In this document: piece after piece, positions 8,981 to 18,004 of the stretch
Position numbering within the stretch: position 1 is the first letter of the stretch
Layout of the letters: each line of letters starts with the position of its first letter
Assembly: GCF_037969725.1 (NCBI RefSeq)
Contig: NZ_CP150203.1
Coordinates: 4,728,001 to 4,792,000, forward strand
DNA from: Paenibacillus sp. FSL W8-0426
GTDB lineage: Bacteria; Bacillota; Bacilli; Paenibacillales; Paenibacillaceae
DNA: 64,000 nucleotides
Reading direction: 5' to 3'
Made by a program: the position numbers and the translations under genes
The notes under the pieces: model-generated
What the model was told of the DNA's origin: nothing
Databases searched by the model: none
What the model saw: the letters and a program-made list of their open reading frames with translations, nothing else

Positions 8981-9378
8981 TACAGGATCACCGCTTTCCA
9001 TGCGCGTTTATTGATAACGACTCCGTTTTCCTCGCCGATAATATCGAGCGCAGACTGCGGAATCTTCTTGCGCAGGTCGTCGTAAGGCATCGACGTTGTT
9101 CCGTCCTTAAAGTTCACGTTAAAAACGCCAGTCAAACCGAACGTGGACACGCCTTGTTGTTGCATCCGAAGCAAATCGTTGTACATAATTGATAGTACGT
9201 TCGCGAACTCGTAGACCGCCGCGTTAGGTATCGTATATTTCGGATAAGCGCGGGCCAGCGTCGTACCTGCGACATTTAACATTCGTGTTTTTCTCGCGTC
9301 GTCGCTGTCCTGCCAATCCTCGATATCGAGACAATTTGCGTTGATATACGCGTCCGCATCCGGGATTACGTAAGCCAT
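8980..9378 (-). CDS. Head-tail adaptor protein (DUF3199/YqbG-like)
   Basis: 132-residue protein beginning with DADAYINANCLDIEDWQDSD, then a helical core (YEFANVLSIMYNDLLRMQQQ). This is the pattern of YqbG/gp6-like adaptors that bind the portal ring. It lies directly after the small gene at 9395 and before the connector genes, as in PBSX and skin element operons. Confidence 0.8.
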   Translation of the reverse strand: MAYVIPDADAYINANCLDIEDWQDSDDARKTRMLNVAGTTLARAYPKYTIPNAAVYEFANVLSIMYNDLLRMQQQGVSTFGLTGVFNVNFKDGTTSMPYDDLRKKIPQSALDIIGEENGVVINKRAWKAVIL

Positions 9379-9394
9379 CCGTTACACCTCCGTT

Positions 9395-9625
9395 TTATTT
9401 CGCGGAGGTTCTTCGCGGCTTGGCCGGGGCTTTGGCGATCGGCTCCGTTACTTCCGCAGGCTCCTCCGTCTTTATCTCGTCAAGACGTTTTATCCACGTT
9501 GGGACTAGCGCTTCTAATTGCGCAATCTCTTCCGCGTTATCCGTCTCGTAATTTCCATGCAAATCGAACGTGATACTCCCGACCATATAGCGCGGGGATG
9601 CGTGATATTTCGCCACTAACGTCAC
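9395..9625 (-). CDS. Small conserved head-tail region protein
   Basis: 76-residue protein of unknown function. The first part is beta-like (YMVGSITFDLHGNYETD), followed by a helix and an Ala/Pro/Lys-rich basic tail. Small proteins of this kind commonly sit between capsid/head fibre and adaptor genes in Firmicute phages. No function can be assigned. Confidence 0.75.
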   Translation of the reverse strand: MTLVAKYHASPRYMVGSITFDLHGNYETDNAEEIAQLEALVPTWIKRLDEIKTEEPAEVTEPIAKAPAKPRRTSAK

Positions 9626-9630
9626 CTCCG

Positions 9631-10092
9631 TTACGCCATGATGCCCGCAGTTTTTAGCTTCGCGAGCAGCGCGTTAAGATCGGCTACAACGCCAGCGACG
9701 TCGGTTGCGGTGCTGTTCGCCTGAGTTGCGGCCTGTTTAACGGCTCCGGCTACGGACGTTGTTGCTGCCGCCACAGTTGTCGTGATGGACGCGTTTGCTG
9801 ATCCGTCGAAACTTGCGGAGCCGGTAACGCCGCCGGTTAGCGAGATTGTTCGCGCTGTTGCCAGTTTCGTTGCGGCTGCGGCCGTTCCGTTACCTGCGAG
9901 CGCTGTCGACGCGGTCGTGCCGAGAGTTGGCGGGAATGTCGCGGGCTTTCCGGTAATGTCCGTCCACGCAACCGTACTCGGTCCGCTGTTCTCTCCGGCC
10001 TGCAGTTCCTGGATGATATCACCCAGTCCGATGTCGTTGGCGGCCGGACTCGATAGGTTTAATCGTTCAGCATCTTGATCTGTAATCGGCAT
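9631..10092 (-). CDS. Head fibre-like protein
   Basis: 153-residue protein with a WTDITGKPATFPP motif (found in phage fibres), a low-complexity TLATA/ISLTGGVTG beta region typical of trimeric fibres, and a C-terminal segment VAGVVADLNALLAKLKTAGI that resembles the helical end of phi29-type head fibre proteins. Lying just after the major capsid gene, it is probably a fibre projecting from the capsid surface. Confidence 0.75.
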   Translation of the reverse strand: MPITDQDAERLNLSSPAANDIGLGDIIQELQAGENSGPSTVAWTDITGKPATFPPTLGTTASTALAGNGTAAAATKLATARTISLTGGVTGSASFDGSANASITTTVAAATTSVAGAVKQAATQANSTATDVAGVVADLNALLAKLKTAGIMA

Positions 10093-10107
10093 TTATACAT
10101 CACCTCC

Positions 10108-10136
10108 GAAAAATTAAAGGGCGACCGAAGCCGCCC
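10108..10136 (-). terminator. Intrinsic terminator after major capsid gene
   Basis: GGGCGGC-TTCG-GTCGCCC hairpin followed by TTTAATTTTT on the minus strand, just downstream of the capsid stop codon. It probably isolates the highly expressed capsid transcript from the lower-copy head fibre and connector genes. Confidence 0.75.
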
Positions 10137-10143
10137 GTTGACG

Positions 10144-11262
10144 TTAGACTACCGACGTACTGATGTTTTCGAGGATCGCGATTTTCTCGCCGGCATTCTT
10201 AACGGTAACGCCGTACTCACCGCGAATTTGACGAGCCACAAAGTCAGCGCCAGGTACAGACGCGTCCATATCGTGAACTGCGCGGCCATTCAGCGGGTCG
10301 ATCGACAAGATCGAACGGTCGAACATCGCAACTTTGTTTTTCGGGAAGTTCGGGTCCACGATGACTGTCGCAACGGAACCGCCTACGATATCGGACACAA
10401 CGGTATAAATCTTGTGACCAGTCGTAGTGTCTTCGCGCTCAGTACGGATCGTGTCACTCGCGAATTTCGAGATTTGACGCGCACCGGCGGTATTAGTCAG
10501 GATCGTGTTCACGGAGCCGCCGCGTTGGTAAACTTGCTCGGCCAAATCGTTGAGCAGTTTCGGAGTGATCTCGCCGCCTGCTGCGTTAGCTTTTGCCGCG
10601 TTTTTCTTATCCGCAAAGTACAACAGACCGCCAGTCATACGCGGGGTTCCCGGAGCACCGTCAATGCGGCGACCGTAGATCAACCAGTCGTTAAGCTCGC
10701 GTTGCAACTCTTTCAGGCGCAATTGAACTTGGTAGTTAAGCTCGTTTTCCACGTTGTATGTGCGGACTGCTTGTTGCGTCTTAGTCACTGCGGCATAACG
10801 CTCGATGATTTGCGTAACGTTGTAATCAACGTAGCGGTCGTGTCCTTCGTCGATACCCGGCAGCGCGCCCTCCAGTTGCGGACGAGCTACGATGCGGATT
10901 TCGTCGCCGGCCGCGATGTCTGCCGCAGTAGTGCCGTCAAATCCGCGAACAACCGTGATTACGTCGCCAGCAACCGCTGTGACTTTCAGATATTCCTCGC
11001 CGGCAACTGCGACGGCATTGACACGGAATTTCAGTCCATCACCATCGGCGACCGTAATCGAAGTAGCGGCGGCATTTGAGGCAGCTTTAGCGACCGCTCG
11101 GTTAGAGTTCAGGGAGTCGGACATCCATTCGAATTTCGTTTGATACAGCGGCGTGGTTCCGAGACCAATCAAGCCGAGCAGCGTAGGTTCGTCGTCGATG
11201 ATAAGGGAGATGCCTGCTTCAAGCTGGCGGACCTGATCTTGAAATGAGTAAGTAGTCAACAT
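10144..11262 (-). CDS. Major capsid protein (SU10/DUF5309-like)
   Basis: 372-residue capsid protein between scaffold and head fibre genes. The segment NYQVQLRLKELQRELNDWLI near residue 175, followed by a glycine-rich MTGGLLYF segment, matches SU10-type (DUF5309) major capsid proteins, which have an HK97 fold. Residues 60-125 (ATSITVADGDGLKF to AAGDEIRIV) form an inserted beta domain. Both sides of the gene carry terminator hairpins, consistent with separate high-level transcription. Confidence 0.88.
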   Translation of the reverse strand: MLTTYSFQDQVRQLEAGISLIIDDEPTLLGLIGLGTTPLYQTKFEWMSDSLNSNRAVAKAASNAAATSITVADGDGLKFRVNAVAVAGEEYLKVTAVAGDVITVVRGFDGTTAADIAAGDEIRIVARPQLEGALPGIDEGHDRYVDYNVTQIIERYAAVTKTQQAVRTYNVENELNYQVQLRLKELQRELNDWLIYGRRIDGAPGTPRMTGGLLYFADKKNAAKANAAGGEITPKLLNDLAEQVYQRGGSVNTILTNTAGARQISKFASDTIRTEREDTTTGHKIYTVVSDIVGGSVATVIVDPNFPKNKVAMFDRSILSIDPLNGRAVHDMDASVPGADFVARQIRGEYGVTVKNAGEKIAILENISTSVV

Positions 11263-11291
11263 ATAGGTGGTTCCTCCTTAAATTTGGGCAT

Positions 11292-11321
11292 AATAAAAGG
11301 CCTTGGAATTTTTCCAAAGCC
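11292..11321 (-). terminator. Intrinsic terminator between scaffold and capsid genes
   Basis: GGCTTTGGAA-AAA-TTCCAAGGCC hairpin followed by TTTTATT on the minus strand. It lies between the scaffold stop and the capsid ATG, so the capsid gene must either have its own promoter or be read through. Confidence 0.8.
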
Positions 11322-11326
11322 TCGGG

Positions 11327-11980
11327 TTACTTCTTCAATTTGTTGGACAACTCAATAACTTTCGCGAAATCCTTCGCTTTTCTCGCGTCAGCAAGTTGCT
11401 GTTCGATTGTCCTGCGTTCGTCTTCTCCTGGATTGTGCTTACCGTCTCCTATTGGTTGCGGCTTCTTCGGCACGTCCACGAGATACGGTTTATGGGTTAA
11501 CAACGCCTTAACTACGTCCTCTACACCGTTCGGATTTCCGTCATCATCTACGCTAACTGACGTCAGGTCAGCGAGTTTGTACGCATCCTCAAGTGCATCG
11601 GTCCGTACGTTCAATTCGCGTGCAATCGCCTTGAACTCCGCTTTAATAAGGCGTTGGTTAGCGGCTGTTAGTGCTTTGTCACGTTCGGCCTTCGCAGTCT
11701 CAGCGGCTTTTAGCGCGGCGTCTTTCTCCGCTTCCAAACGTTCGGTTACGGTCAATTCCGCTCTCCTGCGTTCCTCTTCCGCCTGTTCAAGCGCGGCCAA
11801 CTTCGTTTTCAAATCGTCATAGTCTTCGCGTCCTTTGCGATCTCTCGCGAGTCGATCCCGCACAATAGCATCGAGTTCCTCTTGCGTAAATGTCTTCGGT
11901 GGCTGCGGATCAGCCGGTGGGTCTTGCGGATCATCATCTGCGAAAAGTTGCAAATTCATCGGATACTTAACGTTTGTCAT
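11327..11980 (-). CDS. Scaffolding protein (DUF4355-like)
   Basis: 217-residue protein beginning with YPMNLQLFADDD, the typical start of Gram-positive phage scaffold proteins, followed by TFTQEELDAIVRDRLAR and a long charged coiled coil (about residues 45-120). It directs procapsid assembly and is then lost. Located directly upstream of the capsid gene, as expected. The C-terminus is basic (LSNKLKK), probably binding the capsid shell. Confidence 0.88.
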   Translation of the reverse strand: MTNVKYPMNLQLFADDDPQDPPADPQPPKTFTQEELDAIVRDRLARDRKGREDYDDLKTKLAALEQAEEERRRAELTVTERLEAEKDAALKAAETAKAERDKALTAANQRLIKAEFKAIARELNVRTDALEDAYKLADLTSVSVDDDGNPNGVEDVVKALLTHKPYLVDVPKKPQPIGDGKHNPGEDERRTIEQQLADARKAKDFAKVIELSNKLKK

Positions 11981-12053
11981 ATCGTTTCCTCCCGTTTAAA
12001 GCCCGTCGGCTATCGTATCCGTCAGTTTAACGACGTATCGTAGGTCGTGCGCG

Positions 12054-14774
12054 TCAGTCTACGTAGACTAGCGCTGATTTTGCGTTCTCTCTATTTCCGT
12101 CAACAAATGCCGCCAGTATCGCAGGCTGTTTCGCCTCAATCCCGGTAAATGGCACCGTTACAGCCGTCTCGCCTAAAGGCGGCACCTCTACGCTCTTCGT
12201 CGTTGTCTCAGGCGTGGCATTCTGCGCGAAGAAACGCACCTGTACCCGCTTGGCCTTTGCAGTGTAGTTGCGGAGTCTTACGCTCGCAGATGAGCCGGCA
12301 CCTTTAACGACGCTCGTAGGCGCTGTAACTTCCGTGATTTCTACGTCTTTTGTCGGTATAACGTGCTTGCGTTGCTTGTAATGAGCGGAAATTGCGAGCT
12401 GTAACCACGCGCGATTAACGCCCCAAGTTTCGCCGGTCTGCCATGTGTTGGTCCATTGCGGATTGTCCGAAGCAGAACCGCCGTCAATTCCGTTTACAAC
12501 AGCTCCGACAGCCTCCATGCTATCCGCCGCGAATCCGTGTGTAGTTACGCGGGAAGCCCCGGCTTTGATTTCGCCGAAACCTACGACAACCGGAGTACCG
12601 AACACATTCGCGCCAAAAAGCCACTCTAACTGTCGAGCTGCGATATCTGCCGCGGACTTGTCGCCCGTTGTGATCGCGTACTCGTAGAGAGCGGCTGCGT
12701 ATAGCGCTAGTAATTTCGTATTACCGTCGGAGTACCCGTTTGCTTCGGTTTCTGTGCCTTGGAAAAAGCGATAGTTTAGCAAATCGCCTGCGTTCATCTT
12801 TCGTGGACCGACGCCGAAACCGTACGGTAATATCCCGTACGCACTTAACGCATGGGTCCGCTTGACGAATCCGTCTACGAACAACTTAGCGCTCGCGTAC
12901 CAGCGGAACCAGTCCGCATCCGACGCGTCAGGTAATTCGCGGAGTAGCGTAGTGAGTGCGTAAAGTGGAATGCCTCCGTGCACTCTGTTCCGTAGTAATT
13001 CGGAGCTGCCCGCTTCCTTCAAGAAAAGCCCGCATACTTTCGATGAGTTCCACGCGTAATCTCTTCGTTGAGCTTTCGAGACCTCGTTTAGCGCTGCGGC
13101 TGCCTTCGTCCGGTACTGCACATCTTTCGTCAGCTTGAACAGCTCGACGGCGGCTAATGCCTTGTATGCGTAGTTAAGTATCGGGTAGGCGCGGAAATAA
13201 TCTTTTGTCGTAAAATACTCCGCATATTTAACGTTCGGCAGCTCGTCGTAAGTGTCCATATACGCAAATGCTGCGATCGCTCGGTCGGCGTACTCCGTTC
13301 GTTCCGGAAACAACGCTGCCGCTTTCGCCATCACAGTCGCGTAAATGTAATGCGCTATTACGTGTTCACATCGCTTGTTATATCCGCCCATATCCGGCAA
13401 GTCTACGTTCTCTACGCGTACCACGTACGGAGTGCTGTCGCTAGAAACTACGTCCGAATACGCGGCAACAAGCTGCCCGTACTTCATTGCGCCACTTCCG
13501 GCAGGGTTCATCTCCTGAATTTTCATCAGGTAGTCGAGTCCGTGCAACAGTTCTTCATGTGCGCCAGGCACATCAATGCCCGACTCAATCAGGGACAGTA
13601 ACACAAATGGCTGCATTGTATCCGTGTAGCTGGTCCAATGCTTAAAATCCCATGCGTCCTCCCACCCGCCACCTATGTCCATCGGCTTACCCGTGTCCTC
13701 CCGAGTAGCGATTTTAGTTGCGGGCCATCGGGTTTGCTTGAGGTTGCGCACAGTCATCGTTAATACGTCGCTAAAAAGATCGTCAGCAATGCGAAAAGCC
13801 GCCGAGTAAGCATCCATATCCGTTTTAAGCCGGTATACACCCGGCACTGTCAAGTCGGTGAAGTCAGCGCGCTTTAGCGTTGTGCTTATCGGGTCGGACA
13901 CCGTCACTAAGTCTCGCTCAGGCAACACGACAAGCCCCGTTTGCGCGTCGATAACGCTAAACCGTGACGCATCTAGAGCCGTTTTTATCAGCGCCTGCTT
14001 CGGTGCGTCCGGTAGGTAGCCCGCGGCCGACACGAGAATGTTCGCGTTTTTCTCAACGGCAGGGTAAGAGCCGACGACACACGTAGCAAAATTGCGACGT
14101 CCGATCTTCCGTACGCGGTAAGATTGTGCGGAGTCAGCGCTGTAATCGGTAAACTTGCGAGTACCTTTCGGCACTTCGAATCCGAAGCTCCCTCCGTCAC
14201 TAATGCGCTCAATCCAGTACGCGGCGTTTGCGTTAGTGTCCTCGATTGTGATCTCTACGACTCCGTCCGAAACAGGCCGCGCTTTCACGCTAAGCTTTCC
14301 GTCACCGCTTCGAGTCTCCTCTCGTACGACTTTAATCGTGTTCGCCGCAACTGAATTTCCTTTGCGTTTAAGATTCGTCAACTCCAAGCGGTGCGAATTG
14401 CCCGCCCGAAACGCATATGTCCCGAGATACATCCAACGTCCGCCTCGATTGCGCTGGTCAAGCCGTACAGTTGCGACCCCTTCGTTGTGCGTGATTAGAT
14501 ACGTCGCTTCGGCGTCACGATCGCTTGTGCCGTCTGGCAAGTTTACGTAAATTGAGTAGTCGCCTGACTGCGCAAATAACGGCGTCCACTTTATCGACTT
14601 TCCTGCGGTCGATGACGTCGCGGTGTACACGAAGCTGTTTCCGCGAACCCCAACACCGCCGTTAGCCGTCGACCAGCTCCCTGTCACCGTCGCTTGTGCG
14701 TTAGTGACTTCGCTTTCGGGTTGCGCCTTCATCTCCCTCGCCGCTGGTAACTCTCTACCGGGCTGCGCTCTCAT
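12054..14774 (-). CDS. GH9-like glycoside hydrolase with golvesin-like domain
   Basis: 906-residue multidomain protein. Residues about 25-152 look like a golvesin/Xly carbohydrate-binding domain (paired strands, Gly-Arg-Trp-Met-Tyr-Leu-Gly core). About 160-232 is a fibronectin-like linker, 245-332 resembles the Ig-like CelD_N domain found before GH9 enzymes, 335-800 is the all-helical catalytic region, and 811-906 is a C-terminal Ig-like domain. GH9 catalytic Asp positions are visible in GGGWEDAWDF (D373, D376), and the acid Glu is probably E782 in TGETWGVNRAW. No signal peptide is visible. The gene lies between two small structural genes and the scaffold gene, with an ATGA overlap, so a virion-bound polysaccharide depolymerase is inferred. 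Substrate unknown. Confidence 0.82.
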   Translation of the reverse strand: MRAQPGRELPAAREMKAQPESEVTNAQATVTGSWSTANGGVGVRGNSFVYTATSSTAGKSIKWTPLFAQSGDYSIYVNLPDGTSDRDAEATYLITHNEGVATVRLDQRNRGGRWMYLGTYAFRAGNSHRLELTNLKRKGNSVAANTIKVVREETRSGDGKLSVKARPVSDGVVEITIEDTNANAAYWIERISDGGSFGFEVPKGTRKFTDYSADSAQSYRVRKIGRRNFATCVVGSYPAVEKNANILVSAAGYLPDAPKQALIKTALDASRFSVIDAQTGLVVLPERDLVTVSDPISTTLKRADFTDLTVPGVYRLKTDMDAYSAAFRIADDLFSDVLTMTVRNLKQTRWPATKIATREDTGKPMDIGGGWEDAWDFKHWTSYTDTMQPFVLLSLIESGIDVPGAHEELLHGLDYLMKIQEMNPAGSGAMKYGQLVAAYSDVVSSDSTPYVVRVENVDLPDMGGYNKRCEHVIAHYIYATVMAKAAALFPERTEYADRAIAAFAYMDTYDELPNVKYAEYFTTKDYFRAYPILNYAYKALAAVELFKLTKDVQYRTKAAAALNEVSKAQRRDYAWNSSKVCGLFLKEAGSSELLRNRVHGGIPLYALTTLLRELPDASDADWFRWYASAKLFVDGFVKRTHALSAYGILPYGFGVGPRKMNAGDLLNYRFFQGTETEANGYSDGNTKLLALYAAALYEYAITTGDKSAADIAARQLEWLFGANVFGTPVVVGFGEIKAGASRVTTHGFAADSMEAVGAVVNGIDGGSASDNPQWTNTWQTGETWGVNRAWLQLAISAHYKQRKHVIPTKDVEITEVTAPTSVVKGAGSSASVRLRNYTAKAKRVQVRFFAQNATPETTTKSVEVPPLGETAVTVPFTGIEAKQPAILAAFVDGNRENAKSALVYVD

Positions 14775-15352
14775 CGCGTATACCCTATAATCCGGATCGT
14801 CAGCGTTCCCGTAGTCGGGGTCGCAACTGCGCGATAGGTCAGCTTTAGAGCGCCCGCGCCGGTACTGTTTACGCGGGAGAATAACCCTTCGGTTGAGACA
14901 ACCTTCGTGCCCGACCCAGTTGATGCCGGAGTCAGTTCGTTAAGCCAGTGGGCTCCGGAGCCTACCGGTCCTTTTGCTGGGACCGTGTAACAGTAGCTAA
15001 GTCCGTCAGCCTCTGCCGAAACGCCCCACCGACCGATCGTTGCGTCTGTGAAAATCACCGACGAATCCATCCAAGGCGCGACTCTAACTGCCTGATCAAG
15101 CGTATTTAGGACGTAAATCGAATACCGAACGTACTTCGTCATGTCCGGGAAATCAACTGACTTTACGGCCCCGTCGCGCAAAGAAAGCGCGTTTACGATT
15201 GTTGTAATCTCGATGGGAGCGGCCTGTGCTGAGGAACCTCCGCCGGATACGGGCATAACCTCGCCCTCATTGATGAGTTTTACGCCTTGAATATCGACCG
15301 GGACCGCCACACTACTCCCGGCCAAAGTGACCGCATTGTTTGTAATCCTCAC
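14771..15352 (-). CDS. Putative structural protein next to GH9-like enzyme
   Basis: 193-residue protein not recognised as a named family. It is rich in Ser, Thr, Val and Gly, predicted mostly beta, and has the N-terminal pattern AGSSVAVPVDIQGVKLI. Its stop overlaps the start of the GH9-like gene (ATGA), indicating translational coupling and probably a physical partner, for example a base that holds the hydrolase on the capsid or neck. Confidence 0.6.
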   Translation of the reverse strand: MRITNNAVTLAGSSVAVPVDIQGVKLINEGEVMPVSGGGSSAQAAPIEITTIVNALSLRDGAVKSVDFPDMTKYVRYSIYVLNTLDQAVRVAPWMDSSVIFTDATIGRWGVSAEADGLSYCYTVPAKGPVGSGAHWLNELTPASTGSGTKVVSTEGLFSRVNSTGAGALKLTYRAVATPTTGTLTIRIIGYTR

Positions 15353-15354
15353 CC

Positions 15355-15618
15355 TTATCTGCCTCCTTTACCGGCAACAACTTGGTAAAACCCGGAAGCA
15401 GTAACAGTGATGCGATCAAATGCGTTAAGGAACCATTCGATACTTTGACCATCGCGTAATACAAAACTGTCAACAATCGCCACCTTGCCGTTCGCCACGC
15501 TGAACGTAATGTCTGACCCACTGTTGTTGTTGATTACGATATCTGTACATGTCTGGTCCAACTTGATGTCACGATCTCCTATCGCTGATACAGCGCTAAC
15601 CACGCGCCTAGTTTCCAT
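15355..15618 (-). CDS. Small beta-rich putative structural protein
   Basis: 87-residue protein of unknown function between the minor head protein and the 193-residue putative structural protein. The sequence alternates hydrophobic and polar residues (NGKVAIVDSFVLRDGQSIEW), suggesting a beta-sandwich such as a decoration or fibre-base protein. It forms a tight gene set with the GH9-like gene. Confidence 0.6.
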   Translation of the reverse strand: METRRVVSAVSAIGDRDIKLDQTCTDIVINNNSGSDITFSVANGKVAIVDSFVLRDGQSIEWFLNAFDRITVTASGFYQVVAGKGGR

Positions 15619-16428
15619 CTATTCATCTCCTCCGATATTGTCCGGAGTGCGAACCGGCAACAAAGTATGACGGCAGCGTGGATGGAAGATTTCATTGCGA
15701 GGTAGGTCGCCTACATACGGATAGTTTCCGGGAGCATCCGGAGTTAGCTTGACGATGCGGCCTTCCCAATTTCGGCACGCATCCTTTGCGCCATGGCTCG
15801 ATATCTGCGCGTAATATACATCTCGTTCGAGCGCTTCGTTTATGGTTGCATTTCTTTGTGTCTCCGCCATCTTCGTTTGGATGACGGTTTCGACGTATAC
15901 TTCCGGCTTCCAGCGCCGGCCCGACGAATCAATAATGCCGGTGTCTACCGCCTGGCCGAGCGTATTGCGTATTCGATCCATCGCGGTCTGGCTAATGTCC
16001 TTCGAGCTGTTGATCCCGCGCGATAGATTGATCCGGATAGCGTCTGCGATGGCCTGACGGATGGTTGTACGCGTCCTGCGGTCCATGTTTTGCGTGACCG
16101 CGAGGATGTCCGCGTACGTATCCGTTAACGCGGCGCTGAGCATCGCTTTGTTTGCGCGACTTAACGTCACATTCACAAGCTTCTGCGCAATTCCGAGCGC
16201 GGTAAGCGTCCGGAGTGTGCCGTCTTTTGCCGCGGATGTTAGCGCCTCGTCGATGTTCTTGCGCGATTCCTCGTTGAGCTTGCCGAGGATATGCGACGTT
16301 TCCTTTAGGACTTGGTCGCCGGCCTTGCGCGTAAAGCCCAACGTAAATAAGCGCCCGACAGCCGCACCAATGGCGGATTTCGCACGCTTAAATGCGCTAA
16401 CCATACGATTCATTGGCCGTTCATCCAT
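15619..16428 (-). CDS. Minor head protein (SPP1 gp7 / Mu F-like)
   Basis: 269-residue head morphogenesis protein. The C-terminal half carries YVETVIQTKMAETQRNAT, a DVYYAQISSHGAKDACRNW stretch and a final HPRCRHTLLPV motif; this Cys/His pattern is typical of the SPP1 gp7/Mu gpF minor head family, which enters the capsid with the DNA. It directly follows and overlaps the portal gene. Confidence 0.85.
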   Translation of the reverse strand: MDERPMNRMVSAFKRAKSAIGAAVGRLFTLGFTRKAGDQVLKETSHILGKLNEESRKNIDEALTSAAKDGTLRTLTALGIAQKLVNVTLSRANKAMLSAALTDTYADILAVTQNMDRRTRTTIRQAIADAIRINLSRGINSSKDISQTAMDRIRNTLGQAVDTGIIDSSGRRWKPEVYVETVIQTKMAETQRNATINEALERDVYYAQISSHGAKDACRNWEGRIVKLTPDAPGNYPYVGDLPRNEIFHPRCRHTLLPVRTPDNIGGDE

Positions 16429-17986
16429 CGTTAAACACCGCGTCTGCTCCCGCCGAATCGCTTATGCCGTTAAGGCGCGTTTCGTCCTCGTCGATTCTCC
16501 GTATCATCTCATCTGCGAGTTTATCGTCAACGCCGTCGAGGTACTTAATCGCGTCACTAACGGACATTGTCGACTTGGCGCCGGTCCGGATACTCGCAAC
16601 TTCTGCGGCCTCTTTTTCGTCACGCGGCAGTCCGTCGCGCCAATTAATGCGCGGGTAAATGGGCTCGTACGGTTCGAAGTCGGGCACGTCCTTGTTCGCA
16701 AAGTTTTCGAGCTGCATCGCGGTCCAAATTGCGTCTCGGAGCGCCTTGTCAACGTGGGCACGTATCCGCTTGACTTTCGCCAGGATCGGCATAAATCGCG
16801 CCTTGATTGCGCCAGAATCCGTATGAGACGTACCTGTTCCGCCTTTGTCCTCCGCCAACGTCGTACCGAACAACCATTGCGGAGTCTCGCTCATCTGATA
16901 GACAAGGCCGAGCAGGATATCGAGCTCCTTAAACGCGCCGTCAAGCTGCGAATTCCAGGTCATGTAGCCCGGAGTCACGTCGTTTTTGTCCAACGGGATA
17001 TACTTTCCACCCATTCGGACAGAATCGCTCTCGCCCTCGTCAATATCCGGGCCGTATGCGGTCGGGTCCGAGTGTTTCCATAGGATGTAATCGACCTGTA
17101 CGAGGCGGTCGTTAATCGCGGCCAGCACGCTTTCCAGCTTTTCGATGCCGCTGATCCCTTCCCATCGGTCGTCCACGCTCTTGTACGGTACGTGATGTAC
17201 GAGTAGTCGGTCAGTTCCCGTAGCAACGATGTCCTGCTCGCGTCCGGTTGCGACTTTCTCACCGATGATGTACGTCTCGATCGGAACGCCCCAATCGTCG
17301 TTGACGGCGTTGTCTTCGAGCTTGAATCGTTCGTAGATGATGTATCCCGGAATATGCCGCTCGACAACGAGGTACGGCGTGTAATTGCAGTTAATTCCGG
17401 ACACCCACCGGATAATTGGCCCGTTCTGCTCCTCGACCAAGTCAATCCACGCAATGTTGATCGCTTTAAACTTCTTCCGCGACCCCTTCGATAGTTCCGG
17501 AAACACGATATCTGCCGGCACCGCCTCGATAATCGGCTCAAGCGGCTGCTCAGGCGCCTCTAACCCGAGCGCTTCCGTTTCGCTGACGTCTGCTCGCGTA
17601 CCGTAATACGTCTTAAGGTACGAGTCGCCGCGGAACCCGCCTCCGATGGAGATTTCGTGTGTTGTCTGCACCAAATCGTTCTCTTCGACGATCGAGTCAA
17701 GGCGTTCCTGCTCGCGGCTGTCAGCGCCTTTTCCGCTTTCAAACGTCGGCGGCTCTCCGGTAAGCAAGTCGGCCGGCTTCGTAAGCAAAATGTCCATCAG
17801 ATTCACCGCAATAAACAGCGTTTGCAGCTGCGGAGCATACGGCGTATTCTGCAGCAACGACGACGCGCGATCGTATATCTCCGGATGACGTCCGTCAAAG
17901 ATGATCCTTCCGCGTTTATAGCGGGCTAGGCGCGGAATATCACATTCCGGCGGATACTGCTGCCCAGTATCAAATAATTTCGTCAA
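16421..17986 (-). CDS. Portal protein (SPP1 gp6-like)
   Basis: 521-residue portal protein forming the dodecameric DNA channel of the capsid vertex. Patterns such as YYGTRADVSE, VLAAINDRLVQVDYILWKHS and an acidic C-terminal end are those of SPP1 gp6-like portals. TTG start at 17986 has GAGGAGG upstream. It lies between TerL and the minor head protein, as is standard. Confidence 0.9.
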   Translation of the reverse strand: MTKLFDTGQQYPPECDIPRLARYKRGRIIFDGRHPEIYDRASSLLQNTPYAPQLQTLFIAVNLMDILLTKPADLLTGEPPTFESGKGADSREQERLDSIVEENDLVQTTHEISIGGGFRGDSYLKTYYGTRADVSETEALGLEAPEQPLEPIIEAVPADIVFPELSKGSRKKFKAINIAWIDLVEEQNGPIIRWVSGINCNYTPYLVVERHIPGYIIYERFKLEDNAVNDDWGVPIETYIIGEKVATGREQDIVATGTDRLLVHHVPYKSVDDRWEGISGIEKLESVLAAINDRLVQVDYILWKHSDPTAYGPDIDEGESDSVRMGGKYIPLDKNDVTPGYMTWNSQLDGAFKELDILLGLVYQMSETPQWLFGTTLAEDKGGTGTSHTDSGAIKARFMPILAKVKRIRAHVDKALRDAIWTAMQLENFANKDVPDFEPYEPIYPRINWRDGLPRDEKEAAEVASIRTGAKSTMSVSDAIKYLDGVDDKLADEMIRRIDEDETRLNGISDSAGADAVFNDG

Positions 17987-18004
17987 TTAGCGTCCTCCTC
18001 TCCG

